A stretch of 64,000 bases of DNA from Entrophospora sp. SA101. Its lineage: Eukaryota > Glomeromycota > Glomeromycetes > Entrophosporales > Entrophosporaceae. The notes beneath the pieces were generated by a model. The model did not search any database. It was not told the origin of the DNA and saw only the letters and a program-made list of their open reading frames with translations. The stretch covers positions 126,557-190,556 of the forward strand of contig CAUDNR010002557.1 of assembly GCA_958430865.1 (NCBI GenBank), read 5' to 3'. This document shows, piece by piece, positions 1-11,789 of this stretch (within the stretch, counting starts at the first letter, position 1; each line of letters starts with the position of its first letter). Made by a program: the position numbers and the translations under genes.

Positions 1-1275
1 GAACATTCATAATACAAAGTCAATGCGCTTGCTATTGTGCAAGTTAAAGCTTTTAACCTCTTGTTACTATTATATTCATGAACAAATGAAAGAAAATGAC
101 AACACTACTTGTAAGAAAATTATGCATTATATCACAATATGGCCTATTCGAGAAAAGAAATTTTGTGGTTCAAGTTAAGCTTCAGAACTTCCAACTCTCG
201 CTCATTAAACGGATTGATATGAAGATTGAAATTTTTAGTTTCTAATTATTGATTCATATCTATATTTAGTGGCATCACGGCAAAGGATTTATTTATGCTA
301 ATAGTGCGATTTTTTCCAATGGAATATTTAATATTTGTAAACAATTTAATTAAAACACAAACAAACATTGCATCAATTTTTTGACTATTTCAGGCCATTC
401 AATCGACGCGCTAACCAAATCCGAAAAATCTATATACTGCAAAATAATTTCTAAAATTAGACTTGTATAATGTTAAGGCGCAGTCGAATTTTCAGACTAG
501 GTATATAATAGAGGAAATGTTCATTTTGTTACATCACAATAAAATTTTAGCCATGATCATCTTAAATATTAATTTTCACGTGACTTACTAACAATGTACT
601 TGTTAAAGAACAAGAAAAAACGAGGATATTAAATAACATTGACAACTTAAGCAACTCCATAAACACAAATTATTGAATTGACTATTTTTGAATTGACTAT
701 TGAATTTGATAACTGAACCAGCTATTGAGTTGACTAATGAATAAGCCCTAAACCGACTGGAATTTCATAACTAATTAATTATTAATTAATCAAAATATTT
801 TTACCAATTAAATGTGATTAATGTGTTAGACAACTGATAAATCAATTTGATTTTATAAAATAAACAAACAAATGAATTAATTGGATGAAAACAAATAAAT
901 ATAATTTTTTTTTTTAGAAAAGTGCTGGATACGTTTATTTAAACATTAATTAGCGCACTAGTAAACAAATAAATCCTTTGTGAGAGTTTCTGGTGATTGA
1001 AAGAAGTTACACGCGTTCAAAATATACAACAAATATAAACTAAACCTTCAAAATATGCATCATTATATATTTATATAAAAAGAAATGTACCATGTATATT
1101 ATGATATGTTTATAATATTGGTTAGATTTGTTATTTGTTGGAAAAAAATATAAATTGAAAACATTTCCATTTTTTTCATTCTCAAAAACTTTTTTTTTCT
1201 TTTTATAAAAAATTTTTTTTTTATAGAATAAAAAATACTCTTTAACCTTCATTTTTATCAAAAAAACTAATTAAT
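1..1275. other. Intergenic upstream of RA-PH gene
   Basis: AT-rich DNA with no supported gene. It holds the upstream region of the RA-PH gene, including long A/T runs at about 905-915 and 1185-1225. No promoter element can be named with confidence. Confidence 0.5.
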
Positions 1276-2214
1276 ATGAATAGACAATTCAATAAAATTT
1301 TTGGTAAATCATCAAATAATAACAATAGCAATAGCAATAATAATAATAATAGTAGTAGTGGTGGTAATAATAACAATGAAGATTCATCGTCTTCTATAAT
1401 GGTAAGTCATATTAAATCCTTCTTTCCTTTATATCACCTAAAACCATTTAATTAACATACATACATACATACATATATGTATATATAAAAGGATCATCAA
1501 AATATGCAATCTAATTCGCATCATCGTCAACAGCTAAAAAATAAACAACCTCACATTTCAAAACAACCTCATCACCATCAACAACCAACACCTCTCATTC
1601 CTGACTTCGTATCTCAAGACGGTAGCAACGACAACAATAATGATAGAAATCCAAATTTATTATTGAGAAAAAGTAAATCAATAAAAGTAAATAGGGATAA
1701 TCGTGGCGGAAATAGATCAAGGACAAATAATCTTATTAATAATTCTCATCATCGTAAATCAAAATCTTTAACCGGCCTACTTGAATCATTAAATGATTAT
1801 AATACCAAGGATAATAATCGTAATAACAATTACAATAGCAAATTGTCATCTTCACCGCCTTCCAAAAATCCGGAGGCTCTTTTCATACGTGGTTTAGCTC
1901 TAGAAGCTGCTATGAATAATGCAAATAATAATAATTCTCGTCTAAAAAATCCTAATAAATTATCTATAAATAATAATAATAATTCAGATGTGTTGTCATT
2001 TGCAACTGCGTCAAATCTTTTGTTATCAAATTCCAACGACAATAACAATTTTGGTAATAAAAAAAATTTGAAATTCAATAATAAGTCACGATCCTCTCCT
2101 CCTCATTCTGCCTTATCATCATCACCAACTTCTCCAACATTTAAACCAGCTTCAAGATTATTATCAAGATCTGTCATAAAACCAATAAATAGAAATAGCG
2201 ATAGCGATAGCGAT

Positions 2215-2245
<31 letters not shown>

Positions 2246-5200
2246 ATAACGACGATAACGACGATGACGACGACGACGACGATGATGAAATAACTGATTC
2301 AAGTGATGAAGATAATATGAATAAAAATAACCAATTAAATAATAATAATAATAATGTTAAAAATATTAATACTAAAACTATTAAATATGACGAAGCTTCT
2401 TCTTCAGATGGTGATTCGAGCCCATTAGCCACAATAAAATCTAATTTATTGAGTAATCAAAATTCATCAAACGATTCCTCTGATTCATCATCTACTGACA
2501 ATTATGATTCTTCAGATGAAGAACAAAAACATGATAATCTCCTTAATAATAATAATAGCAATAACGAAGTAGAAGAAGAAGATGATGATAGCGATATAGA
2601 AAGTCCGTTTGTGGCTACAAGAACTTTAATGAGAAATCCCAAATCTCCAACTGTAAAAATTCAAAATGATTATTTGTCACGTGAAAATAGAAATGGTTAC
2701 GATAAAGTAGTACCAACTAATACTACCAGAGATTTTAAAAAAATAAATAATAATAATAATAAAAGTAAAAATAATAATAATAATAAAAACAACATTAATA
2801 GAGACTATAGAAATAATAATAGTAATAGTAAACGCAATGACCAACAAATAGATAGTGCATTTAATGAAAGAAGAAGAAGAAGAAGAAGCAATGACGAGAA
2901 AGAGTTGACTAAAAAAACCGGTGGAAATAGAGATAATGGTGGCCGAGATTGTTTCTCCGATGATAATAACAATGGAAGGTTATACCCTGATCTTAATATT
3001 GATTCGATTAGAAGAAGAAAAAAAAGAGGAGAAGATCGTATGCTTAGTAATAATAGTAGTAATAGTAACAGTACTAATGAAGATTTAAGGTTACGAGAAT
3101 GTTTTTCAGATGATAATGGGAGAACTTCATCTAGATATAGAGATAATCGTTTAAAGTTGAATAAATTAAGCCATTTGGAAGGTGATAATCGGAGAATTAA
3201 AGAAAAAAACATTGAACAACAACAACATGACAACCATCGAAGAAAGCCAATCAAGTCTCGTAGCAATGAAAAGGATCAAGGACATGATAAAATTACCTTA
3301 ACGAAAGATAAAGAACATCATCAATCACAAAGACCGCAAACTACAAAAATTCGTGACAAACCTAACGAAGAAGCATCAAGCATCATCGTCAATAATAATA
3401 ATAGTAATAATAATGTTGATAATGAAGAACGCGGGCGTAAGTTATTAACAAATAAAGAGAATGAAGAAAAAAGTCATGATAAATCAAAAATTGGAGATGA
3501 ACATACAAGAAAAAAATCTAAAGAACGATCTAAATCTAGAAATAGAGAGAAAAAATCTCTTATTGATAATATATTTACGCGTCGCGAAAAGGTAAGGACA
3601 TAATAATAATCAACATTATAATAATAATTTGTTTTTTCGACAAAATCTCTTTAATTAATCAATTAAAAATTATTATTCAGACAAAACTTATTGAATCATC
3701 ATCTACTGTAAAAGAATCTTCAAAAACTGGTGATATTAAGGTTCGTATTTATTTTATCAAAAATTATTTATATATATATTTATATTTATGTGTTTTTATG
3801 TTTGTACGTATATAGTATACTGTTCAGATATATGTTGAAGAAGTGAGCCAATTCAAGGATATGCAGTTAACAAATGAGACTACTGCATTGGGCGTTCTTA
3901 CTAAATTTCGAAGTGAAAATACAATCACAAACGCAGATGCATGGACATTATTTGAAATCAATAACGAATATGGACTAGGTGAGAAACAATTATTATTACG
4001 TCAGAAAGAGATATTAATAGTGTAAGAGAAATTTTCTAATGACAATGATGACAACTTTTTTTATTTTTAGAACGTCCATTCAGAGATTGGGAATGTGTTG
4101 CAAGAGTAATCCAGTATTGGGAAGTCGAGAAATCCAATGCATTAGTTATAAAGAAATATGCCCATAGAAATACATTGTCATTAAAGGTTGGTTGGTTTTG
4201 TTAATGATGATTTTTTAATATTTTTTAATTCTAATATTTATTTATGATATATGTGTTATTTATCATTATGCTATGAATTATACAGGGATTTACTGAATCA
4301 AGCTCTCCAACGAAACAGGGTTGGTTAAATTTAGAAGGTAAAAAAGGTAAATGGCAAAAAAGGTATTTCAATATTAGAGATGGTTCTATATATCACAGTA
4401 AAGATTTAAAGGTATTTATTGGATTCATTGATTTACTGATCGATTAATATCTGTTTTAAAATTATTTAATCTAATATTTATATGTTGTCGTTTAGGGAAC
4501 AAATGAAACATTCCTTTGTGCATTGACAAGTTTTGATGTGTACACAACATTACCAAAGTTTAATACAAAAGCTCCTACAAAATTCATATTTGTCATAAAG
4601 TCTCAGGATAAAATTACAATGTTTGAAAACCCTGAAGATGATTATATGCATGTATTATGTGCAAATAATTTGGAAGAAATGCAAGAATGGATTTTACGTA
4701 TAAGAACTTCAAGGGTAAATATAAATTTATGAATGCGTGATTGTGTAATATACTATATACATTGTCGTATATTTATTTACGTTATTTTTTTAGAATTATC
4801 TTATGCGTGAAGAAAGTCCTGCAACGTTTTCTGGAATAAATGAAAAAAAGATTAAACCAACGATTAATCTTGGTTTGCCTATAAGCAAGGCATTACCAGA
4901 TACTATTTCCGAGGTTATTATTTTGTATTCATTTATTTATTTAATGATTTTTTTTATTAGTGTACTAATGATCAATGGATTAATTAACAGACTACATCAT
5001 TATTGAGTGAAATAACATTTGAACTGGCTTCTTTTTCTCTTGACACTGCCAACACTTCACAAATACCACCATTGACTTCACCACAAGACACGAATTTATC
5101 TTTTAGTTCAATTTCAAATTCTATCAACGCTAATAATAATAACAACAATAATAATTTGGGTAAGTTCAGTTCGGAAAATCATTTTACAACTTCTCCAGTT

Positions 5201-5803
5201 GAAGACTACAACAAAATATTGTCACCATTATCTCCATCATTATTATCATTATCATCTCCATCTGGCATAGGAGCGAATGATGGAATTAAGAAAAAAAAGT
5301 CATTTACTATATTAAAAAGTCTAACGTCGTCGGCAACAACAACAACATCACCATCGACTACCGCCTCCACAACAACTGCTGCTACTGCATCAGCGGTAAC
5401 AGATGATATGTCAAGACCATTTGCTAGTGGATCATTGTTAGATTATAACGAAAAAAACCCACCATTGAAACAAACAGAACCTGAAAATAAGTCGTTCTTC
5501 AAAGGATCTTTATTGGCCACAAGTGATTCATTGTTTGAACAGGCCAAAGAAAGAGAAAAGGTCCGGCGTGTAGTCGGAGGAAGTGGTTATGTAAAAGATG
5601 CAATTTCTGGTACCACTTTGGTTAATATTGGTGATTCTTTACATTTCCAAAAAGGCTCTTTATTGAGTGGTAGAAAACATGATAATCCTGAGAATACTGT
5701 CTCATCACCATCAACAACAAATTTACAAGGAGGGCACCATTATATTCAACTTGAAGAAAATGTACGATTCAACAAAGGTTCTTTACTTGCAAAAGGAAAA
5801 TAA
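1276..5803 (+). CDS. RA-PH domain protein, Asn/Asp-rich, left copy
   Basis: A nine-exon gene: 1276-1401, 1492-3591, 3681-3740, 3816-3978, 4071-4186, 4286-4411, 4496-4714, 4794-4913 and 4991-5803. All junctions are GT..AG and the frame stays open for 1280 residues. The start at 1276 (MNRQFNKIFGKSS) is the first ATG in frame with the long exon. Residues 1-762 are disordered and rich in Asn, Ser and Asp, with a near-continuous Asp run encoded by GAC/GAT repeats at about 2210-2290. Residues 763-855 look like a Ras-associating domain (YTVQIYVEE...). Residues 866-970 are a PH domain (QGWLNLEGKKGKWQKRYF through EEMQEWILRIR). The RA-then-PH order is that of the Grb7/MRL (Mig10, RIAM, lamellipodin) families, which link small GTPases to membrane and actin. 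The C-terminus repeats an F-x-K-G-S-L-L motif. A Ras/polarity role is inferred. Confidence 0.85.
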
Positions 5804-6500
5804 TTAATGTTTGAATCTATTATTTATTTATTCATTTTTAATATTCCTGGTGAATATTCATATCCATATTCATATTCATATTCATATCATATGAATGTAT
5901 GTAAAATATAATATCTGTGTGTGTGGTTTACATCTATATATATATTAATGTATAGTATTTTATATAAATAAAATTATTAGAATTTTAGAATTTTAATTTG
6001 TGCCAGAATTGGTATAAAAAATTCCCAACTTGTGTAAGTGATCGAACTCGAACTCCATTATTAAAGTAAATGAAATTGCTCCACTAGTGAATACCTTTTC
6101 ATATCGAAAATTCTTCTCTGCATAAATCCATGGCTATTCAAAAAATGGGATTACTTTTTCGCTTAAATATCGCTTCAAAAGACTTGATAATGAGAATATG
6201 TAAAATACTCTAAATTTTCATACAGTCGCGGGTATTGGTTAATAAGTTTTAGTGTAACTCTTCCGCGAATATCCTTGGTGCAAGATTATCAGCACTGAGG
6301 AATACACTAGTAAGACGCGTGGATGTTGTGAACACATCAAAACAAATTCTTAGTTTCCCAAAGACTTTTTTAGATGTGCATTTTGAAAGTCGACCGTTAA
6401 TAGAAAGCCCATACTTAGTTCGGTAATACGCAAAGGTAGAATAATATAAGGAAGAGTTAAGATAAATTTTTGCTTTTACGTATTACCAAGTGGGAGTACT
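5804..6500. other. 3' flank and intergenic DNA of the arm
   Basis: Non-coding. It contains a short run of TTCATA/TCCATA repeats at about 5850-5895 and an alternating TA stretch. AATAAA-like signals near 5966 could end the RA-PH transcript. No gene is seen. Confidence 0.5.
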
Positions 6501-7170
6501 ATTTCGGCACTACGTGCCTCAAATCTAGGTTATCGAATGCAACGCACAAAGCAAAAGACGAATCACCATTTCGGTACTACGTACCTCAACCCAGGCATTC
6601 GAATGCAACATTACAAAGCAAAAGACGGATTACCATTTTAGCACTACGTTCTCCAAACCTCGAATTCGAATAAATCGTGAAAAGCGATTTTAGTTTACAG
6701 ATGGGGGAGCATATCTATTTATACCTTTTTTGTTGTGATTTATTAGACTACTCGATCAATGCATCGTTTGACCACGAAATAGTCTATTTTATGAAACATT
6801 ACACATTGCACATTAGCAAGCTAAGATGTTTTGCATCCGGTCCGGGTATAGTCCTCACAATCGGCACATTGTACCTCAGCTGTCCTCGAGTGACGACGTA
6901 AACATGAAACAATCGTCATTGGATGCCCAAACGATACGTCATGCTTCAGCCTGGCCCTCAAGTGACGAGACAAACGCAAACCGCACGTCACGCTATATTG
7001 CATTCTCAAAAGACGACGTAAACACAAATCAGTTGTCATTCGCCACCCAACGACACGTTGTGCCTCAACCTAGTTCTAAAGTGACAAGGAAAACGCATTT
7101 CGATCATTCTAGATGAATAATAGGTTATAGTGTCCCATTTCTGACGACGCAAGCATAAAATTGTCGTCAC
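6501..7170. repeat. CpG-rich tandem arrays
   Basis: Two degenerate arrays stand out from the AT-rich surroundings by their ACG/CGT content. Array one has three units of 66-67 bp starting at 6501, 6568 and 6634. Each begins ATTT-GCACTACGT-like and continues through CTCAA and GAATGCAACA to AAAGCAAAAGACG. Array two, from about 6870, repeats a unit built on GTGACGACGTAAACA, TCGTCATT, ACGATACGTCATG and CCTCAACC-like blocks at uneven spacing of about 50-73 bp. Open frames of 67-96 codons cross them on both strands, which is expected of low-stop repeats and is not evidence of a gene. Confidence 0.7.
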
Positions 7171-7513
7171 TTTAATGATGACACAGACATATTCCCGTTG
7201 TACTTGCCTAGTCTAGTTAAGTAGTTACATAATCTAATAGATTAATGTAACAATCATTAATAGAGTCAATTAATTTAGTGTTAGGGTCAATCTGTGAGTC
7301 AAATTATTATATACATCAAAAAAGTTGGTCAGACTTAATAGGGTCAAATCTATTAGTAGTCAACGGTTCATGATTAAGGAATGGCCACAAAAATTGTGTA
7401 AAATAAAAATGTTGTTAATGATTTTAGATGTGTGATTATTTCTAAACAGGTTTATTTATTTATATTATTTGATTTATGGATGGTTGTGGATGAAATTTTT
7501 ATTAATTTGCAAT

Positions 7514-7708
7514 TACAGTCTACTCTCTCTATAACGACCACTAAGTAAAATTTCTCTATAACTAACTTTCCTCTTGTCCCCGTTTCAATTTTTTATAATT
7601 AATTTCTCTCTCTATAACGACCATCTTAACAAACTCTCTCTATAACGACCAAAAGCAGAGAAATTACATATAGGGACAGAGGGTTCGTTATAGAGAGAGT
7701 GAACTGTA
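7514..7708. mobile_element. 191-bp MITE (copy A), TA target duplication
   Basis: The element is 7516-7706, running from CAGTCTACTCTCTCTATAACGA to the complementary TCGTTATAGAGAGAGTGAACTG, with TA on both sides. Internal sub-repeats of CTCTCTCTATAACGACC occur. CAGT..ACTG ends with TA duplication fit a non-autonomous Tc1/mariner-pogo type element. Its inner TA is exactly where the large inverted repeat stops. Confidence 0.85.
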
Positions 7709-9314
7709 CCTTTTGGTTTTTTAAGGAAATTAATATCAACAATTATGTATAAATAACGAATTATTGGAGAAACTGCAACAAAAAGCTAATATTTTTGTTG
7801 AATCTTTCCTTGTGATTAATTAAGTCAAATCCCATGAAATATTTTTTAATATATTCGTGTTATTAAAATCATTTTACCTAATTAACTTCCTGCAAAATAA
7901 TGTTCATCTTGATGAACATTATTATCACCATATTATTAACAGTTGCTGTATTTATTCCTCATCACAGTATATATATAAAAAAACAATTAAAAATTTATAG
8001 ATTCTAGATTGAACCATTTTTTATATTCATTTTTCCTTCTATCTTTGCAACTTCTGAGCTATGGAAGATTTTCTTTTTATCTCAGCAATTAATTTGAACA
8101 TTTTGTCAGGGTAAATTTACCTAGAGACATATCTAGTGTCAATAATATCATTGTAAAAATTAAACCATTTACAGTGCCTTCACATCCTACTATTCCTATT
8201 CTTTTTGATGCCTTTCTACCAGTTTTCCTTTATTACATTATATCTTTCCTAATTGAATGTTATATTTTTTGTAAATCAATTCTAAGTCAACTTTTAAATT
8301 AGGATAATATTTTTGATATCAGTCAATCACTGATCTTTGAAGTCTGTTGTTCTGGTTGTATTACATTTGATAAGTCTGCATATGCTAATTAATTTTCTTG
8401 TAATGATTATAAAAATATGGTGAATCTATCTATTGCCATACCCCACCATGTTTTTAGATATATACAGTCATCCATTTATTGATTTATTTCATTATAATTA
8501 CTTGATTTTCCACTTTAGACAATCTGTTCATGAATCAGAGAAATGTCAATCAATATAAAAATGTGGGGGGATTTCATATTAATTGCTAGCACTAGCTCAA
8601 TGTAAATTATTTTTCTTAATGAATACAATAGTACTCGCCTCCAAGAGTTAAGCCTTTTATTTATCAATACAAGTAGTATTTCCATTCATTAATCCCCCAT
8701 TTTGAATAATCAAATATCCAAAAAGAATATTAATATTCAAAATACATCAGATGACTTTTGGTATTGCAAGATCACAATCCAGGTTTAAGGTTATTAATCC
8801 TTTTTGATACGTTTTTTCATGTATAGATTCCTCAATCACTAGCTTTCTTATAGTGTAATCTAAAATTTATATAATCTACATCAATTGCAAGGATATCTCC
8901 AAGCCAATTGAGAGTTTATTTAATTAAATGAAATAGAGAGATATTCTTAGGGTAACCTGTAACTAATACTGTCAGAGGTTTGGAATAGTATCTTGGGAAG
9001 GGAATTGATCAATTGTTTTTAGTATAATTATTGGACATGTGTAAGGCACAACATTGCAGCATTATTTCAAATATTATTTGGATTGCAAGGGTTTAACCAA
9101 TTAATAAAATAATTAAATTAAAACACTATTTATGTAATATTTTATAAAAATTTGTATTGTCATTTATAAAACCTTAGTTGCTAATTTTTGAATGTGGTAG
9201 TGTTAAGTGTAACGAATACCTATTTATTTGATGGTGGTGATGGTAAATCTGTGGTGAGTGATATATTCTGTGTTTTTATTAACAAAATCATTCGTTATCA
9301 CATACAGTGCAGTG

Positions 9315-9527
9315 TAGTGTTGTGCCATTTATGCTTCCAATAAAATTTCATTGGAGCATTCTAATAAATTCCAATTGGAATTGGAACATTCCAAAAGTGG
9401 TTCCAATGAAGTTAACCAATGAAATTTCAATTACAGTGACACACAAGAATTTTATTGGTCAATATCAATTGTAGATCTGCATTGGAACATTCCAATAGCG
9501 TTACAATTTTCCAATTGCACAACACTG
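9315..9527. mobile_element. hAT-like MITE with 8-bp target duplication
   Basis: Terminal inverted repeats AGTGTTGTGC (9316-9325) and GCACAACACT (9517-9526) bound a 213-bp unit. The interior is full of TTCCAATTGGAA-type palindromes. The direct 8-bp GTGCAGTG lies at both 9307-9314 and 9528-9535, the duplication length typical of hAT elements. The interior has no coding capacity, so the element is non-autonomous. Confidence 0.8.
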
Positions 9528-10184
9528 GTGCAGTGTGTCACAAAAAAATGGCAAGGTAAAAATCAACAAATACATATTTTCTAGAACTTTATCAATTAAA
9601 AATAAAAAAAATTTGATTATTTTTGAAAAAAATTTTTAATGTGATCATTGCTCTAAAGCTATAAAATAATATGCTTCAAAATTTTACACATAATGATCCA
9701 AGATCTTTTAATTCTCTGGCATAATTTTTATGAGATGATTTTGGATACTTTTTATTAAAAGCAATATTGCCATTTTTTTTGTGACACTGTATTATTGTTT
9801 GATAATTTTTTTTATAAATATAATGATTCTATAAAATTTGTCAAGTTTTTTGTTGAAGAAGCTTCTGTTTTGCCTAGTTCATTAAACTCATACAAAGGAA
9901 TATCAACCTTTAAACATTTCTTATAGTTAAGAAGTGTTTGTTTTGATGATCCAATATTTGTATCTCTGTTATAGTAGATCATTTAATATGTGTAAGTTAT
10001 AATAATTCCTTTTTTTAAAAAAAAAAATATGCTTATATGCATCTTTCAAAACCTAGCTAGTCTTACCATGCTCAACATGTTTTTGGTGTTCAGATCTAGT
10101 TTTCCAAGGCCCATAGCTTATCTCAAAAAAAAAATTCATAATGAAATTAGCTTCTAGAATTTTCTTCAGGTTGACTGCCATCCT

Positions 10185-10337
10185 TCAGGGTTGGCCATGA
10201 TACTGGTCCATTAATGGTCCATTAGATCCATTAATGTAACCTTTTAACTATATTTAGTATTTCATTAATGGCAATGGACCAGACCAAAACTTGTTGGTTT
10301 CAATGGACCCAGTCTATTTCCAACCTTGCCATCCCTA
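10185..10337. mobile_element. Imperfect palindromic MITE-like element
   Basis: The ends CAGGGTTGGC.. and ..GCCATCCCTA are imperfect inverted repeats (about AGGGwTGGC). The body contains inverted GGTCCATTAATGG / CCATTAATGGAC-type tracts. I could not find a clean target duplication, so the class, perhaps hAT, is uncertain. Confidence 0.4.
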
Positions 10338-11789
10338 AATGAAGGAAAAAATACATCATTAATATCATAAAAAATAAATTTCATAATTTGTACTATAACT
10401 TGATGAGACAAACTTTTTTCATTGATTGATTTCTCACATCTTATATATGATTTTTTTGACCATCATTTTTGAAGGTTTCCACCAGAAGGTACTAAATCAG
10501 CATAAACAAGTTAGCATTAAATGTTGAGAAATTATAATTGTTTATTGTAAATTACCTTTAAATATTTTATCATGAAAATTACTTGTTGTCAAAATCTCTA
10601 TTATCAATACAATCAACAACAACACCATCATAAATGATAAATGTTTGATTATCTTCTATTTTTGTAATCATTGTATTAAAAGAAATTTTTATGCTTCAGT
10701 TGCTACAAGAACTTTATATGGTCTATTTATTTATTTATTTTTTTAAAATATATTATTAATAAAATTTTTTTTTATTTGATAATGTACTTGCTTACTCATA
10801 TTTATTTAATAAATCACCAAATAATAAGTGATTATCATGATCAAAGAGGATGAATCTTAGGTCACACATAATCTCAAATAACGTGATCATTATAGCTTCA
10901 GTGAAAGATCTGCATTTTATAATTTTGAATGCAAGTGTTTTAATTTGAGAATAATATACATGTAAGCCAATTGTCATTTACACAAAAAGTTGTATTACAA
11001 TTTTTATGTTACAGAATGATGTGGCAATTTATATTTATAAAATCCTCACATTCTCATATGCATAAATGCTATAATTGATCATTCTTTGTCTGATATACAT
11101 TCCTTAAATATTTTTGTCGAGGAGAGGTCACTTTGGTTGTGATTGAGAAAAGAGAAATCATCAAAATACTCAAGTTTTGTTTTTTAGATTTTCCTTTAGT
11201 GGGATGCATTGTTTTGTAATTTTCAAACAAGTAAAAGTTATTACACTCAGAACCAAATAGGTCAATGCAAATCATACCCAGGAATTTCAAGAGATCATAA
11301 TATATTATAAAGGAAATTTTTTTACTCCAATGTTGCTTTTAAAATGTTTGATTTATTAATAAAATTAATTCTTTTTTTTCGCTTGTGTTTTGTTGATACC
11401 TAAAAGGCAAATTATTGTCGTACACGTGATCAAAATGGGGTGGGGTAAGTGCTTCTATTAAACAATATTAGCTAATATATGTCAGCGCCCTTATCATTGT
11501 TTGAAAGTTTGTAAAAAGAGTGTAATTCTGTTAATGATAATTTGTTACTTTTTGAAGAAAATGAAGTGACAATAATGACGAAGATGAAATAACAAAACAT
11601 GAAAAAATATCTTTGGATTTTAGAAATTCTTTAGTTATTGATAAATTTTAAATAAAACCATTTTCAATTGAAATCACGTGTTTTACATGTTTCACAAGTT
11701 TCACGATTAAAGTGGTTTTTAGATCTACAAATTTAATTTAATTAAAAATATTCCCAAGTTTTATTAAAACTCAAAAAAAAAAAAGTAAA

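Larger units (their letters stand above)
1..7708. repeat. Left arm of 7.7-kb inverted repeat
   Basis: Every position x here matches the complement of position 54596-x. All open frames of this arm recur with identical protein sequence on the other strand at 46888-54595. The arm starts at or before the first base of the window, so its outer edge is not visible. The inner edge is exact: identity stops at 7708/46888, which is the TA flank of a MITE. The arm contains the RA-PH gene, the CpG-rich tandem arrays and the MITE. Perfect identity over AT-rich intergenic DNA means a very recent duplication, a gene-converted palindrome or an assembly duplicate. Confidence 0.95.
7709..11789. other. 4-kb gene-poor AT-rich region
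   Basis: I see no gene on either strand; only spurious frames of 60-75 codons occur, for example on the minus strand at 10792-11290. The recognisable contents are a hAT-like MITE at 9315-9527 and an imperfect palindromic element near 10185-10337. The last few hundred bases are the upstream region of the phosphatase gene. Confidence 0.6.

Noticed and set aside
2103..2432. Minus-strand Ser/Leu-rich frame opposite the RA-PH gene (and its mirror 52164-52493)
   Set aside because: It is the antisense reading of the GAC/GAT and AAT repeats of a well-supported exon. It has no start context, domain or splice partner.
6821..7116. Overlapping 72- and 96-codon frames on both strands in the CpG-rich arrays
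   Set aside because: Tandem units with few stops open frames on both strands at once. The residues follow the DNA repeat and no protein family is recognisable.
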